64,000 nucleotides of DNA, taken from NCBI GenBank assembly GCA_947494195.1, contig CANLUC010000001.1, positions 620,001-684,000 of the forward strand, written 5' to 3'. The position numbers and the translations under genes were made by a program. Below are positions 1 through 9,215 of the stretch, one piece after another (within the stretch, counting starts at the first letter, position 1; every line of letters begins with the position of its first letter). Under the pieces are notes generated by a model. It was not told the origin of the DNA and did no database searches. It saw only the letters and a program-made list of their open reading frames with translations. This DNA is from an uncultured Nesterenkonia sp. (GTDB taxonomy: Bacteria > Actinomycetota > Actinomycetes > Actinomycetales > Micrococcaceae).

Positions 1-392
1 GTGTCGCGGGTATTGACGCCGTAGAACTGCACACCCTCGGGGCTGAACTCCTCGTGGAGGTCGGCCAGGTCGGGGGCCTCGACGCGACAGGGGGCGCAGG
101 CGGCGTACCAGAAGTTGATCACGGTGACCTCGCCCTCCCAGCTTGCCGCGCTGACCGCAGAGCCGTCGAAGAGGGTGGATTCGAACTCCACGGGCTCGCC
201 ACGTTCCTCCGGCGCGATCTCCTGCACCGAGCCGTCGCCGGCCACATAGTTGGTGCCGTCGTTCTGGGCGCGCTGGGCCAGCTGATCATTGCCGGAGCTG
301 CACCCGGTCAGCGCCAGGGCGGAGGCAAGCGCCACCGCAGCCAGCGCGCGGAGGCGCGGAGTCTGTGCGGATCGATCAACGGAGACGGTCAT
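1..392 (-). CDS. TlpA/ResA-like thiol-disulfide oxidoreductase lipoprotein (3' part outside window)
   Basis: The visible 130 N-terminal residues carry a lipoprotein signal peptide ending in LTGC (Cys31) and a thioredoxin-fold start with the redox pair CAPC (Cys99/Cys102) after VINFWYAA. Such membrane-anchored proteins reduce apocytochrome c thiols outside the membrane. The histidine phosphatase immediately upstream on the same strand is the usual actinobacterial neighbour of tlpA-ccdA-resB-ccsA clusters (compare Rv0525-Rv0529), so the ccd/res genes probably lie beyond base 1. The ATG at 390-392 begins the signal peptide. A 17-bp inverted repeat at 444-460 overlaps a possible -10 box (TAGAAT). 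The C-terminus is not in the window. Confidence 0.88.
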   Translation of the reverse strand, partial: MTVSVDRSAQTPRLRALAAVALASALALTGCSSGNDQLAQRAQNDGTNYVAGDGSVQEIAPEERGEPVEFESTLFDGSAVSAASWEGEVTVINFWYAACAPCRVEAPDLADLHEEFSPEGVQFYGVNTRD

Positions 393-443
393 GCGCTGCG
401 GTGTCCAGATCTGAAGAGGGAGCCAGGGTCAGCCGAGAACTAA

Positions 444-460
444 TTCTACAGTCCGTAGAA
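444..460 (-). promoter_or_regulatory. 17-bp inverted repeat, BlaI-like operator candidate upstream of tlpA
   Basis: TTCTACA-GTC-CGTAGAA is an inverted repeat with six paired bases per arm, 52 nt upstream of the tlpA start. On the minus strand it contains TAGAAT, a plausible -10 hexamer. The same architecture (TTCTACA, 3 nt, TGTAGAA) recurs at 10379-10395. TACA-N-TGTA cores are typical of BlaI/MecI/CopY-family operators; assignment to that family is inference. Confidence 0.5.
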
Positions 461-520
461 CTGCCTGCGAAGCAGAAGTCATCGAGTCAGCGACTCACCC
501 CGGGGAGCTGAAGCTGTGGA

Positions 521-1222
521 TCAGGCTCCGGGAAGGTTGGTCGCGTCCTTGAGGAGCTCGCGATTCGGCTCGGCGTAGCTCACCGACTCGACTCCGTCGC
601 GTCCCAGGTGCAATGAGGTCACGGAGGTCAGTGAACATTCTCGGTCCCTCGGGTCGTGCCACAGGGGGCGGTCTTCGGCCCAGAGCCGGGTCACCCAGAT
701 GGGCAGCTGGTGGGAGACGATCACCACTTCAGCGCCTTCTCCATGAGCCGCCACGGCCTGGTCGGAGAGGTCCTTGACTGCCGCGAGCACCCGGCTGACC
801 TGGGACTTATAGGGCTCACCCCAGGAGGGGCGCAGGGGGTTGACCAGCAGCGGCCACCAGCGAGGGTTCCGCAGCGCTCGCTTGACCTCGGAGAGTCCCT
901 CGAAGGCATTCTCGGCCTCGAGCACCCGGTCCTCCACGGTGACCGGCACCTTCAGCCGTTCGGCGATCGGGGCCGCCGTCTCCTGCGCCCGCTGCAGCGG
1001 CGAGGCCGCCAGCAGGTGCACCGGTCGGCCGGCCTCGGCTCGGTCGTGAAAGTGTTCGGCGATGCCTCGGGCCATCTGCGCTCCGAGATCGGAGAGTCCG
1101 AACCCGGGGAGGCGTCCGTAGAGGACCCTCTGCGGGTTGTGGACTTCCCCGTGGCGCACCAGGTGCACGGTGGAGACTGACTGTGCGGACCTGCGGAGAT
1201 CCTTCGTGTCCCGACGTTGCAT
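521..1222 (-). CDS. Histidine phosphatase family protein
   Basis: 233 residues. The phosphohistidine motif LVRHGE (Arg23-His24-Gly25) sits near the N-terminus and the second catalytic histidine is in VIVSHQLP, so this is a phosphoglycerate-mutase-like member of the branch-2 histidine phosphatases. The reading frame extends upstream to 1366, but the ATG at 1222 gives a normal family N-terminus and the extension has no conserved features. It lies 128 bp upstream of tlpA on the same strand, an arrangement conserved in actinobacterial cytochrome c maturation loci. The substrate cannot be deduced. Confidence 0.88.
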   Translation of the reverse strand: MQRRDTKDLRRSAQSVSTVHLVRHGEVHNPQRVLYGRLPGFGLSDLGAQMARGIAEHFHDRAEAGRPVHLLAASPLQRAQETAAPIAERLKVPVTVEDRVLEAENAFEGLSEVKRALRNPRWWPLLVNPLRPSWGEPYKSQVSRVLAAVKDLSDQAVAAHGEGAEVVIVSHQLPIWVTRLWAEDRPLWHDPRDRECSLTSVTSLHLGRDGVESVSYAEPNRELLKDATNLPGA

Positions 1223-1410
1223 AGTTCTCAGTCTTGCAGAGTTTCCCTGCGGACCCCCACTCCTCCCGTGTGCTGTGTCACCGCAGGCGAGACATGCACG
1301 GTGTGGTGAGCCCCGCGACGCCGATACAGTAGGGCGGAGATCAGAGCGTCCGAACCTGCGGAGCACAGCCCATGTGATCAGTTGGCTCGGTCGCGGAGGA
1401 GGGAACTTTC

Positions 1411-2406
1411 ATGAGCAGCACCCCCGAGGGAAACCGACCGCCGGAACAGCCACGCTGGGGCCAGCGCAATCCAGCTCCCGGAGAGCCGGGGCACCACCCC
1501 CAGCCGCAGCCAGACGCTTCGCAGCCCGCCTATGGTCAGCCCCAGAACCCCGCGGCACCCTATGCGGAGGCGCCTGTCGGGTACTACGCGCAGCAGCCCG
1601 GACAGGGAATGGCGCAGACCGATGGTCAGCCCACCCCGGGGCGGAAGCCGAAGCGACCGATGACGATGACCCTCGCCCTGGTGCTCATGCTCCTCGCCGG
1701 GGCGGCCGCGCTGACGCTGAGCATTCTCAGCTTCCTGAACTTCATCTCGATCAACCCCGCGGACATCGGTCCCTTCTGGACCGAGGCGTTCGAGGAGGCC
1801 CAGGCACAGCAGGGCGCTGACGCTGAGCAGGTCACCATGGAGGAGATGCTCTATGTGGTGGGAGTGATGGTGCTCCTCGGCGGCATCCTGCTGGCAGTGC
1901 TCTATACGGTCTTCGCCTTCGTGGGGACCATGACCGGCAACGTGGGCAGGATCCTGGCCACGATCTTCCTCGCCGGCAGCGTCTTCATGATCCTTTTCGG
2001 ACCGCTCAACCTGATCGTCACGGGGCTGAGCCTCGCCGCGATCGTCGCCCTGTGGCTGCCCGCCAGCAACAACTACATCCGCAGCCGCAAGACCTGGAAG
2101 CAGCGCCCGCGCGGCGGTCCTTACGGCGATCCGCAGCACCAGGGCGGCTACGCCGCCGGTCACCCCCAGCAGCAGTGGCATCAGCCGGGCGGCCCCGGAG
2201 AACCCGTCTCACGTCAGCAGGGTCCGTACGAGCAGGGCCCGTATCAGCCCGGCCCATACGGTGACGGCCCGTATCGGCCCGGTCCGTATCAGCCCGGCCC
2301 ACACCAACAGGGCCCGTACCAGCAGAACCCCTACAACCCGGAGGCTGGTTCCAGCGGGCCGGATCAAGATCCGCGCAACCCCTATGGAGGGTCTACCCCA
2401 CGCTGA
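1411..2406 (+). CDS. Proline/tyrosine-rich four-TM membrane protein
   Basis: 331 residues, not assigned to a named family. A disordered Pro/Gln-rich N-terminus (about 1-85) precedes four hydrophobic segments (about 90-112, 150-173, 180-198, 200-218), then a C-terminal tail built from GPYxPGPY-type repeats (about 235-325). Such tails are common on actinobacterial membrane proteins tied to cell-envelope growth, but no specific role follows. Start is supported by GGAGG just upstream. The last 14 bp overlap the 3' end of purN on the other strand. Confidence 0.75.
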   Translation: MSSTPEGNRPPEQPRWGQRNPAPGEPGHHPQPQPDASQPAYGQPQNPAAPYAEAPVGYYAQQPGQGMAQTDGQPTPGRKPKRPMTMTLALVLMLLAGAAALTLSILSFLNFISINPADIGPFWTEAFEEAQAQQGADAEQVTMEEMLYVVGVMVLLGGILLAVLYTVFAFVGTMTGNVGRILATIFLAGSVFMILFGPLNLIVTGLSLAAIVALWLPASNNYIRSRKTWKQRPRGGPYGDPQHQGGYAAGHPQQQWHQPGGPGEPVSRQQGPYEQGPYQPGPYGDGPYRPGPYQPGPHQQGPYQQNPYNPEAGSSGPDQDPRNPYGGSTPR

Positions 2407-2971
2407 GGGTTCCCGCGGCGATCTCGCCGAGGGTCTGCACCAGCAGTCTCCGCTCCGCGGCCTTGATGCGGTCATGCAGCGCGTCCTCGTCATCATCGGC
2501 CAACACCGGCACCGCCTCCTGCGCGATGATGGGGCCGGTGTCCACCCCGGCGTCGACCTCATGAACTGTGCATCCGGTGATCCTGACCCCGTGCGCAAGC
2601 GCATCACGCACCGCATGGGCACCGGGAAAGCTGGGCAGCAGCGCCGGGTGGGTGTTGATGATCGGCGCGCCCACGCGCTGAAGGAACTCGGCCCCGAGGA
2701 TGCGCATGAATCCCGACGAGACCACGAGGTCGGGACGGTGCCGCCGCACTGCGGCGCAGAGTTCACGGTTCCATGCTGGACGGTCCCCGCCTTGGGCCAG
2801 CGGCACCGCGAAGGTGGGGATGCCCGCCGACTCAGCACGCTGCACTCCCCCACAGCCGGGAACGTCGGTGCCCACGGCGGCGATCTCGAGGTCCAGACGA
2901 CCCTCCTGGATGGCGTCGATGACGGCTTGAAGATTCGTCCCCGAACCGGAGACCAGGACCACTATGCGCAT
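2393..2971 (-). CDS. purN: Phosphoribosylglycinamide formyltransferase
   Basis: 192 residues, the normal PurN length. It transfers a formyl group from 10-formyl-THF to GAR in purine synthesis. The N-terminal nucleotide loop VLVSGSGTNLQA, the catalytic INTHPALLPSFPGAHAVRDAL block with Asn-His, and the HEVDAGVDTGPII block are all present. In many actinobacteria purN is followed by purH; here purH is absent from the window. The ATG lies 6 nt downstream of a TAGGCT box (2978-2983, minus strand), which suggests a leaderless mRNA. Confidence 0.96.
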   Translation of the reverse strand: MRIVVLVSGSGTNLQAVIDAIQEGRLDLEIAAVGTDVPGCGGVQRAESAGIPTFAVPLAQGGDRPAWNRELCAAVRRHRPDLVVSSGFMRILGAEFLQRVGAPIINTHPALLPSFPGAHAVRDALAHGVRITGCTVHEVDAGVDTGPIIAQEAVPVLADDDEDALHDRIKAAERRLLVQTLGEIAAGTLSVG

Positions 2972-3021
2972 CCCCCCAGCCTACTTCGGGTCCACGCGGC
3001 GCCCGGATAGGGTGGTGATCC

Positions 3022-3447
3022 ATGAGCACGACTCCCCCTGCCAGGCCACGCACCGCTGATCTCGACGAGACCACGCTTCGCTTCTACGGACGCTTCTCGG
3101 GATGGCTGGTGCTCGCGCTGCTGCTGAGCTATCTGGGCCTGCAGCTGCCGCTGCCCTGGCGTCTGCTCGCGGTAGTGGCCGGCCTCGCGGGCGTCGCGGG
3201 CGCCGTCGTGCTGCTGGTCCAGTGCCTGCGCCGGCGCCTGCCGGTGCTGATGCACATCAGTGCGATCGCCGTGCTGCTGTGCTGCGGAATCTTCGCGTTC
3301 ACCGGGGTCTCTCAGGCCATCTTCTGGGAGGCCACCGAGGACTTCGATGAGTGCCGCAGCAGTGCGCTGACCGAACGCTCGATGAATCGCTGTCTGCTCG
3401 ACTACGAGGACGGCATGCTCAGCTCGGTGCCCGGCATCGGGCGCTGA
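3022..3447 (+). CDS. Small membrane protein of unknown function
   Basis: 141 residues with three predicted hydrophobic segments (about 27-45, 50-68, 77-97) and a Cys-containing polar C-terminus (DECRSS, NRCLLDYEDG) where two cysteines could form a disulfide outside the membrane. No family is recognised. It is divergent from purN with a TAGGGT box at 3008-3013, 8 nt before the ATG, so it may be leaderless. It converges on the DUF6350 gene. Confidence 0.7.
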   Translation: MSTTPPARPRTADLDETTLRFYGRFSGWLVLALLLSYLGLQLPLPWRLLAVVAGLAGVAGAVVLLVQCLRRRLPVLMHISAIAVLLCCGIFAFTGVSQAIFWEATEDFDECRSSALTERSMNRCLLDYEDGMLSSVPGIGR

Positions 3448-3467
3448 GCGTCAACGTGGAGAGCCCG

Positions 3468-3485
3468 GCGCTGAGGGTTCAGCGC
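3468..3485. terminator. Hairpin between convergent genes
   Basis: GCGCTGA-GGGT-TCAGCGC, a 7-bp perfect stem with a 4-nt loop, lies between the 3-TM protein and the DUF6350 gene and includes the latter's stop codon. No T-run is visible. Confidence 0.4.
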
Positions 3486-4846
3486 TGACGGGCGGGACGC
3501 CGCCTGGCTCGCTGCAGACCCAGCGAGATGCCGTAGCCGAGCACGGCGCCGAGCGCGACCCATGCTCCGAGCAGACCTGCGCCGATCAGCGCATGGGGAC
3601 CGATATCGGTCATCCTTCCGACCCCCAGCGAGATGTGCGAGAGCCACAGCGGGCCCACTGCCAGCAGCGCCGTCACCAGACCCGTGAACATTGCCAGGGA
3701 GAGTGTGGAGAGCCCAGCCGAGAGCGGGCGCCAGGAGATCCGCAGTGCGAACCAGTCATCCAGATGGTTCTCCCCCTCCCGCATGAGCCACCATCCGGCG
3801 ACGACGCCGGCCAGCACCGGCAGCCCAAGCACGGCCAGCGCGTAGGGCTCCGCTCCTCCGGGGAGCGCCGCGAGCACCGGCACGGCGGGCACGGAGCCCA
3901 GCTCGGTGCCCCAGGGGGATACCAGGGTTCCGGTGCCCAGCGAGAATCCAGCACCGGTGGAATAGGACAGCGCCCAGAGCACCAGGTTCGGGGCGAGCCC
4001 CAGATGCAGCAGCGTCAGCCCGAGGACGCCGAAGATCCCGGGGTTGAGCTGCTCGTAGACGTTTGCGACCTCCATCCACTGGATGCCCAGCTGCCCCGCG
4101 AGCAGCAGGGCGGCCAGTCCGCAGGCAGCGATGAACCCGACGAGTCCGGCACGAGCGACGGCCCAGGCGTAGGAGCCGGCCCAGCGCAGCTGCTGAGAGA
4201 GCTCCTCCACCCGGGCCTCGAGATCCATACCGATCATCCGCGCGGCGCTGCGCGCCTCCGCGTAGCAGCCCGCGAGCGCGGCCAGGCTCATCAGCAGCAC
4301 CCCGCAGAGGGCCGCCACCCACGGCATCACCTGGAAGGTCTCCGACTGCGCCACCCAGGCGATGCCGGCAGCTCCGGCTCCGTAGCCCAGGACCAGCGGC
4401 AGCAGGCCCTGCCAGAGCTGGTCGGAATAGGACCCGCGGGCGATCCGAGCGCCCGCGCGCCACCCGAGCCAGACCGGGATCAAAGTCAGTCCCAGCGGGA
4501 CAAGATGGAACCATCCACCCTCGGGAACATCCAGCGCCCCGCCCAGGGCACCGGGATCGAGCGTGAGCACCAGTTCCACAGGGGTGCCGTGGAGCACCAG
4601 CCATGACTGCGCCGCCAGGGTGAGGACAAAGTCGAGGTCAATTTCAGAGAAGCCCCCGGCGAGACTCATGGCCAGCACCGGCAGGCCCACCAGCGCAGCC
4701 GTGATGAGCAGGATCTGCACCGCCTCGGCCAGACCCACCAGCCACAGCGGAGGCGTCGGCAGGGTGAAGCGGCGTCGTCGTCCTGGCTCGGACGGGTCTG
4801 CGGCAGCGCTCGCCCGGCTGCTGGGTCTGGTGTCGGTGGTGGCCAT
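3479..4846 (-). CDS. DUF6350 family multi-pass membrane protein (PerM-like)
   Basis: 455 residues, almost all hydrophobic, with roughly ten membrane segments between residues 30 and 445 and short charged termini. Location near purN, the general topology and blocks such as GLVGFIAACGLAALLLAGQ point to the actinobacterial DUF6350 family, whose mycobacterial member PerM is linked to cell division and persistence. No catalytic motif is visible. It starts at ATG 4846 and converges on the 3-TM protein gene. Confidence 0.78.
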   Translation of the reverse strand: MATTDTRPSSRASAAADPSEPGRRRRFTLPTPPLWLVGLAEAVQILLITAALVGLPVLAMSLAGGFSEIDLDFVLTLAAQSWLVLHGTPVELVLTLDPGALGGALDVPEGGWFHLVPLGLTLIPVWLGWRAGARIARGSYSDQLWQGLLPLVLGYGAGAAGIAWVAQSETFQVMPWVAALCGVLLMSLAALAGCYAEARSAARMIGMDLEARVEELSQQLRWAGSYAWAVARAGLVGFIAACGLAALLLAGQLGIQWMEVANVYEQLNPGIFGVLGLTLLHLGLAPNLVLWALSYSTGAGFSLGTGTLVSPWGTELGSVPAVPVLAALPGGAEPYALAVLGLPVLAGVVAGWWLMREGENHLDDWFALRISWRPLSAGLSTLSLAMFTGLVTALLAVGPLWLSHISLGVGRMTDIGPHALIGAGLLGAWVALGAVLGYGISLGLQRARRRPARQR

Positions 4847-4895
4847 CGGTCCTATGGTCTCAGCAGGTTCTGTACAACGGCGGGAACAACAGGCC

Positions 4896-5648
4896 TCAGC
4901 CGAAGATGAGTCGCAGACCCGTGATCAGCGCCATGATCGAGCCGATGAACGCCAGGATCAGCACCAGTCGGCGGACCAGCGCCTCATCGATGCGCCGCTG
5001 CAGCCATTCTCCGATGAAGATGCCGATGATGATCGCCGCGACGGACCCGGCCCAGGCCCATGCCGGCAGGCCCGGCAGAGCGCCGTCGTCGAAGGCCCAT
5101 TTGATCCCGAAGGACCCCATGGACAGCAGGATCCAGATCGGCTGCAGCGTGGCGATCATCGCCATGATCGGCCAGCGCGCCACCACGGCGTAGATGGTCA
5201 TGGCGGGACCTCCGACACCGGCGATGACAGTGCCGGCCCCGGCCCCCACTCCGGCGATCAGCCGCGTCGTCGCGCCATCGGCCTCGAAGGTGATCCGGCT
5301 CAGCAGCATCGAGGTGATCAGCCCGAGAATCACCAGGGCCGCCACGACCACGTAGAGCGGCCCCGAGGGGGAGTTCACCGAGACCCAGGCCGCCAGCGGC
5401 ATGACCGCCAGCGCCGGCAGACCCACCCAGAGCACCTTGCGCCACTCGATGTCCCCCCAGATGCGTGGCAGCACCAGCATGGGCGCGAAGATGCTCAGGA
5501 AGTTCACCAGCATCACGCCCTCATGGGCGCCGATGAGCACCACCAGGAAGGGTGCCATCACCATGCCGAAGCCGAGCCCCACCAGACGCTGGATCACGGC
5601 GGCGAGCAGGACGAGGCCGACGACGGCGGCAGGGATCAGGGTTTCCAC
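4896..5648 (-). CDS. TauE/SafE family sulfite/anion permease
   Basis: 250 residues with about eight membrane helices and the duplicated TauE/SafE signature: an N-terminal half around GLGFGMVMAPFLVVL and a second half around VGAGAGTVIAGVGGPAMTIY. Family members export or import sulfite, sulfoacetate or other anions; the substrate is not evident. It starts with GTG, 6 nt after TAAGGT (5655-5660 on the minus strand), so it may be leaderless. It is divergent from the glycosyltransferase gene. Confidence 0.88.
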   Translation of the reverse strand: METLIPAAVVGLVLLAAVIQRLVGLGFGMVMAPFLVVLIGAHEGVMLVNFLSIFAPMLVLPRIWGDIEWRKVLWVGLPALAVMPLAAWVSVNSPSGPLYVVVAALVILGLITSMLLSRITFEADGATTRLIAGVGAGAGTVIAGVGGPAMTIYAVVARWPIMAMIATLQPIWILLSMGSFGIKWAFDDGALPGLPAWAWAGSVAAIIIGIFIGEWLQRRIDEALVRRLVLILAFIGSIMALITGLRLIFG

Positions 5649-5750
5649 CAGATCACCTTATCCGCTGCGCCGGGAAAGGTTTCTGCGCTGTTCACGGGCC
5701 CGTCACGACGACGACGGCGTGCGCTCGCTCGGGCTTCCTAGCCTGAAGGC

Positions 5751-6968
5751 GTGAGAGTTGTTGTGGTGACAGAATCGTTCCTCCCGCACATGAACGGCGT
5801 GACAAACTCCGTGCTCCATGTGCTGGCCCATCTTCGCCGACGCGGCGATGACGTCACCGTCATCGCCCCCTCCGACACCATGTTCGAGGTCCCTTCCTGG
5901 GCCGAGCCGGGGCACGCCGGACGGGAACGCTGTGAGGGGTTCCCGGTGATCCGGGTGCCCTCGCTTCCGCTGCCGGACTATCCCAAGGTCCGGGTCGCGG
6001 CCGGCTTCGTGACGCGCATCCGCCACCTCCTCGCCGAGATCCGCCCCGACGTGGTGCATGTGGCCTCCCCGTTCGTGCTGGGCTGGCGCGCGATCCAGGC
6101 CGCCGAGGCGCTGGGGATACCCACCGTCTCGATCTATCAGACCGAGGTCCCCACCTACGCGGCCCGCTACCGGCTGCCCTGGGCCACGGAGCTGCTCTGG
6201 GCCCACGTGGACCGGATGCACACCAGTTCCACGCTGACCCTGGTGCCGTCCTCCTTCTGTCGGGAGCAGCTGAGCCGACGCGGGATCAAACGGCTCAGGA
6301 CCTGGCGACGCGGCGTGGACACGACACGCTTCACCCCCGAGCGTCGGAGCGCCGATCTCCGCGCGCAGATCAGCAGCACCGGGGAGAAGCTGATCGGCTT
6401 CGTCGGGCGGCTCGCGTCCGAGAAGCAGATCGAGGACCTGCAGGTGCTCGACGCCATCCCCGGCTCTCGCCTGGTGATCATCGGCTCCGGACCGCAGGAG
6501 GAGACCCTGCGCCGTCGCCTTCCCCGGGCGCACTTCGCCGGCTTCCAGTCAGGGGACGATCTCGGCCGCCATGTGGCCAGCCTGGACGTGTTCGTGCACC
6601 CGGGCGAGGCCGAGACGTTCTGCCAGACCATTCAGGAGGCCATGGCGGCAGCCGTGCCGGTGGTGGCCGTGGGCCGCGGCGGTCCGCTCGACCTGGTCGA
6701 CGTCGGGCGCACCGGATGGCTCTACCGTCCAGGCGATCTCGCCGGCATGCGTTCAGCAGTCGAGCACCTGCTCGCCGAGGACGCCACGCGCAGCACCTTC
6801 GGCCGCAATGCCTTCGAGACGGTGCAGGATCGCACCTGGGAGGCGGTGTCCAACGAACTCATCGGGCACTACTCCCGAGCCGTGGAGGTCAACCGCCGGG
6901 TCCGCTCGCTGCGCACCAGGCCGCGGCGCTCCGGCACCACTGCCTCCGAGGCCGCGCCGGTGAGCTAG
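5751..6968 (+). CDS. Glycosyltransferase family 1 (GT4-like, MgtA/PimC-type mannosyltransferase)
   Basis: 405 residues. It has an N-terminal GT-B acceptor domain (VTESFLPHMNGVTNSVLHVL, about 6-25), the RPDVVHVASPF block, and a C-terminal donor domain with GFVGRLASEKQIEDL (about 215) and the EAMAAAVPVVAVGRGGPLDLV nucleotide-sugar block (about 297-317). This resembles GDP-mannose-dependent alpha-mannosyltransferases that act on glycolipids or lipomannan at the cytoplasmic face. It starts at GTG 5751, 6 nt after TAGCCT (5739-5744). Donor specificity is inferred from similarity only. Confidence 0.88.
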   Translation: MRVVVVTESFLPHMNGVTNSVLHVLAHLRRRGDDVTVIAPSDTMFEVPSWAEPGHAGRERCEGFPVIRVPSLPLPDYPKVRVAAGFVTRIRHLLAEIRPDVVHVASPFVLGWRAIQAAEALGIPTVSIYQTEVPTYAARYRLPWATELLWAHVDRMHTSSTLTLVPSSFCREQLSRRGIKRLRTWRRGVDTTRFTPERRSADLRAQISSTGEKLIGFVGRLASEKQIEDLQVLDAIPGSRLVIIGSGPQEETLRRRLPRAHFAGFQSGDDLGRHVASLDVFVHPGEAETFCQTIQEAMAAAVPVVAVGRGGPLDLVDVGRTGWLYRPGDLAGMRSAVEHLLAEDATRSTFGRNAFETVQDRTWEAVSNELIGHYSRAVEVNRRVRSLRTRPRRSGTTASEAAPVS

Positions 6969-7006
6969 CTGTACTCGGCGGCGAGGTGAGTGAGACTCCG
7001 CCCGGG

Positions 7007-8158
7007 TCAGCTGGAGGTGGAGAGCAGTCCGTGAGCGGAGAGCTTCGCGACGATGTCCTTGCCGTCGGGACCATAGATCCACGGGATCCGGCGCTCCCCG
7101 GCCAGCTGGACGGCGTCGTGGGGCTCGGCGGGGTCACCGTAGTTCAGCAGGTCATTGCCTGCCGGGTCCTCGGCGCGACCACCGGCGAGCATGGCCTCGG
7201 AATAGGTCAGCTCGCGAATGATCACGGCGGTCACGTGCTCGGGATGCCGGCGGACGAAGTCGGCGTAGATGCTCGGGTCATGCTGCCCGTCATCGCCGAT
7301 CAGCACCCAGGACATCTCGGGGAAGTCCTGAGCCAGCCGCTCCAGCTGCTGGACCTTGTGCAGCTTGCCGGAGCGGAACCAGCGGTCCTCGGTGGGGCCC
7401 CAGTCGGTGAGCAGCAGCGGACCCTTGGGATAGAGGTTTCGGGTGAGGAATCGGGTGAGCGTCTGCGCCACATTCCACGCTCCCGTGGAGATGTAGATGA
7501 CCGGGGAGCCGGGGTGATTCACCATCAGCCGCTCCATCATCACTGCCATCCCCGGGGTGGGCGTGCGGGCGTGCTCGTCCAGCACGAAGGAGTTCCAGGC
7601 CGCCAGCAGCGGACGCGGGAGGGTGGTGACCACGACGGTGTCATCGATGTCACAGACCACGCCGGTGTAGGTCGTGTCATCGATGATGTGGACATCCGCG
7701 GTGGTGGACTCGCTGCCCGGCGCGTGCAGGAGGACCTTCTGCCAGCCGGGCTCCAGCTCGGTCTCGACCACCGCGTCGACCACGCCTCCGCGGTCGGCGA
7801 CCACGCTGAACTGCTTGCCGGCGATCTCCACGGTGAGCTCGGCGAAGGGCACCGGGGCGGAGACGAAGTTTCGCCAGCCGCGGACTCCGTCGGCGATCAC
7901 CTTGGCCACGCGCAGGCCGTTCTCAAAGTCGGAGTCCGGTGCCATCACGACCCGGGAGAAGATCCTGACCCAGCGCCGGCAGCCGTAGCCCGTCATCGAG
8001 AGCATCGTGACGTTCTGTCCGCGGCGCCGGGCGAGCCCGAGGCGGAACTGGTGCCACGCGTCCTCGGTCTTCATCACCCTGTTGCGGGTGCGGTCGCTGT
8101 AGTGGCGGCGGACAGCGGCGGTGTCCTGCAGGACCTCGGTGTGCTCCTGATGCGTCAT
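7007..8158 (-). CDS. App1-like phosphatase domain protein (DUF2183)
   Basis: 383 residues. The C-terminal half has the HAD-like signature VCDIDDTVVVT and YISTGAWNVAQ, then KLHKVQQLERL and WVLIGDDGQHDPSIY, as in App1/DUF2183 phosphatidate-phosphatase-like proteins. The N-terminal half (about 40-180) is the usual all-beta region. The frame runs to 8260, but the ATG at 8158 is used because it leaves a normal intergenic region to the divergent hisN-like gene. Bacterial substrates are not established. Confidence 0.85.
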   Translation of the reverse strand: MTHQEHTEVLQDTAAVRRHYSDRTRNRVMKTEDAWHQFRLGLARRRGQNVTMLSMTGYGCRRWVRIFSRVVMAPDSDFENGLRVAKVIADGVRGWRNFVSAPVPFAELTVEIAGKQFSVVADRGGVVDAVVETELEPGWQKVLLHAPGSESTTADVHIIDDTTYTGVVCDIDDTVVVTTLPRPLLAAWNSFVLDEHARTPTPGMAVMMERLMVNHPGSPVIYISTGAWNVAQTLTRFLTRNLYPKGPLLLTDWGPTEDRWFRSGKLHKVQQLERLAQDFPEMSWVLIGDDGQHDPSIYADFVRRHPEHVTAVIIRELTYSEAMLAGGRAEDPAGNDLLNYGDPAEPHDAVQLAGERRIPWIYGPDGKDIVAKLSAHGLLSTSS

Positions 8159-8223
8159 CGGCCCGATCCTACCGGCTTGGGTGCTGGGACACCGCCTCGG
8201 CGGCCGATGGGTAGGGTGAACAG

Positions 8224-9135
8224 GTGAGGAACAACCCTGAGACCACCCGCAGCCCTGCACCCGGCCGCCCGCAGGCGCGTCAGCTGCGTCTGATCGCCGC
8301 GCACGCCGCCCAGCAGGTGGGGCTCCCCCTCGTGGAGGCCTTCCGCACGCGGACCCCGGCGGACCTTGACATCACGACCAAGACCAGCAGCCACGACCTG
8401 CTCACCCGTCACGACGCCGCCACCGAGGACGCGCTCTCCCGGGCGCTGACCGACGCCGTCCCCGGCTCCTGGGTCACCGGGGAGGAACGTGGCGCGCGTG
8501 GGAGCGGCACGCTGGAGTGGATCATCGATCCGATCGACGGCACCAGCAACTTTGCCCACGGCTTTGCGATGTTCTCCATCTCCATCGCCGCGGTCCACAC
8601 CGGCGAGGTGATCGCCGGCGTCGTTCATGATCCGGTGAACCGACTCACCTTCTCCGCCGACGACGACGGCGCCTATCTCGCCACCGCCGAGTCTGAGCTG
8701 CGGCTGGAGCCCCCGCAGGCGGAGGCACATCCGCCGCGCGCCGAGCAGAGCCTGAGTCTGATGACCAGCTACCCCTCGGCGGAGGTGCTCGCCCAGGAGG
8801 GCAGCGCGGCGCTCGAGGCCTTCGCGGAGATGGTCAGCACCTTCTCCACCGTGCGCCGAGTGGTCTCCGGAGCACTCGAGCTGTGTCACGCGGCCGCGGG
8901 GTGGGCCGATGTCGTGCTGGGAGTGGACACCAATCCCTGGGACGTCGCCGCGGGCATGCTCATCCTGCGCCGCGCCGGGGGACGTTACCTGGCGCACGGT
9001 CACAGCCCCGGGGCTGCCGGGGCCGATCATCTGGCGCCGGACTACCTGGGGCTGGCCCCCGGCGTGGACTCTCCAGCAGCGCGGCGGATGATCACCTCGG
9101 CGAGCGCCCGGCGTCTCGCCTCGCGGCGCGGCTGA
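8224..9135 (+). CDS. Inositol monophosphatase family protein (histidinol-phosphatase candidate)
   Basis: 303 residues. Metal-binding motifs of the family are present: GEERG, WIIDPIDGTSNFAHG (about 100-114) and NPWDVAAGMLILRRAGG (about 238-254). The enzyme is an Mg-dependent phosphatase of inositol phosphate or, as in several actinobacteria, of histidinol phosphate; the sequence does not separate these. It starts at GTG 8224, exactly 6 nt after a TAGGGT box (8212-8217), so it is probably leaderless. Confidence 0.88.
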   Translation: MRNNPETTRSPAPGRPQARQLRLIAAHAAQQVGLPLVEAFRTRTPADLDITTKTSSHDLLTRHDAATEDALSRALTDAVPGSWVTGEERGARGSGTLEWIIDPIDGTSNFAHGFAMFSISIAAVHTGEVIAGVVHDPVNRLTFSADDDGAYLATAESELRLEPPQAEAHPPRAEQSLSLMTSYPSAEVLAQEGSAALEAFAEMVSTFSTVRRVVSGALELCHAAAGWADVVLGVDTNPWDVAAGMLILRRAGGRYLAHGHSPGAAGADHLAPDYLGLAPGVDSPAARRMITSASARRLASRRG

Positions 9136-9215
9136 GCCGGTTTAGCCATTCCTGAACTTCGTCACAGGCCGTCCACAACCCCACGAAGACCGGATTGCGC
9201 GGGAGAATGGCTCCA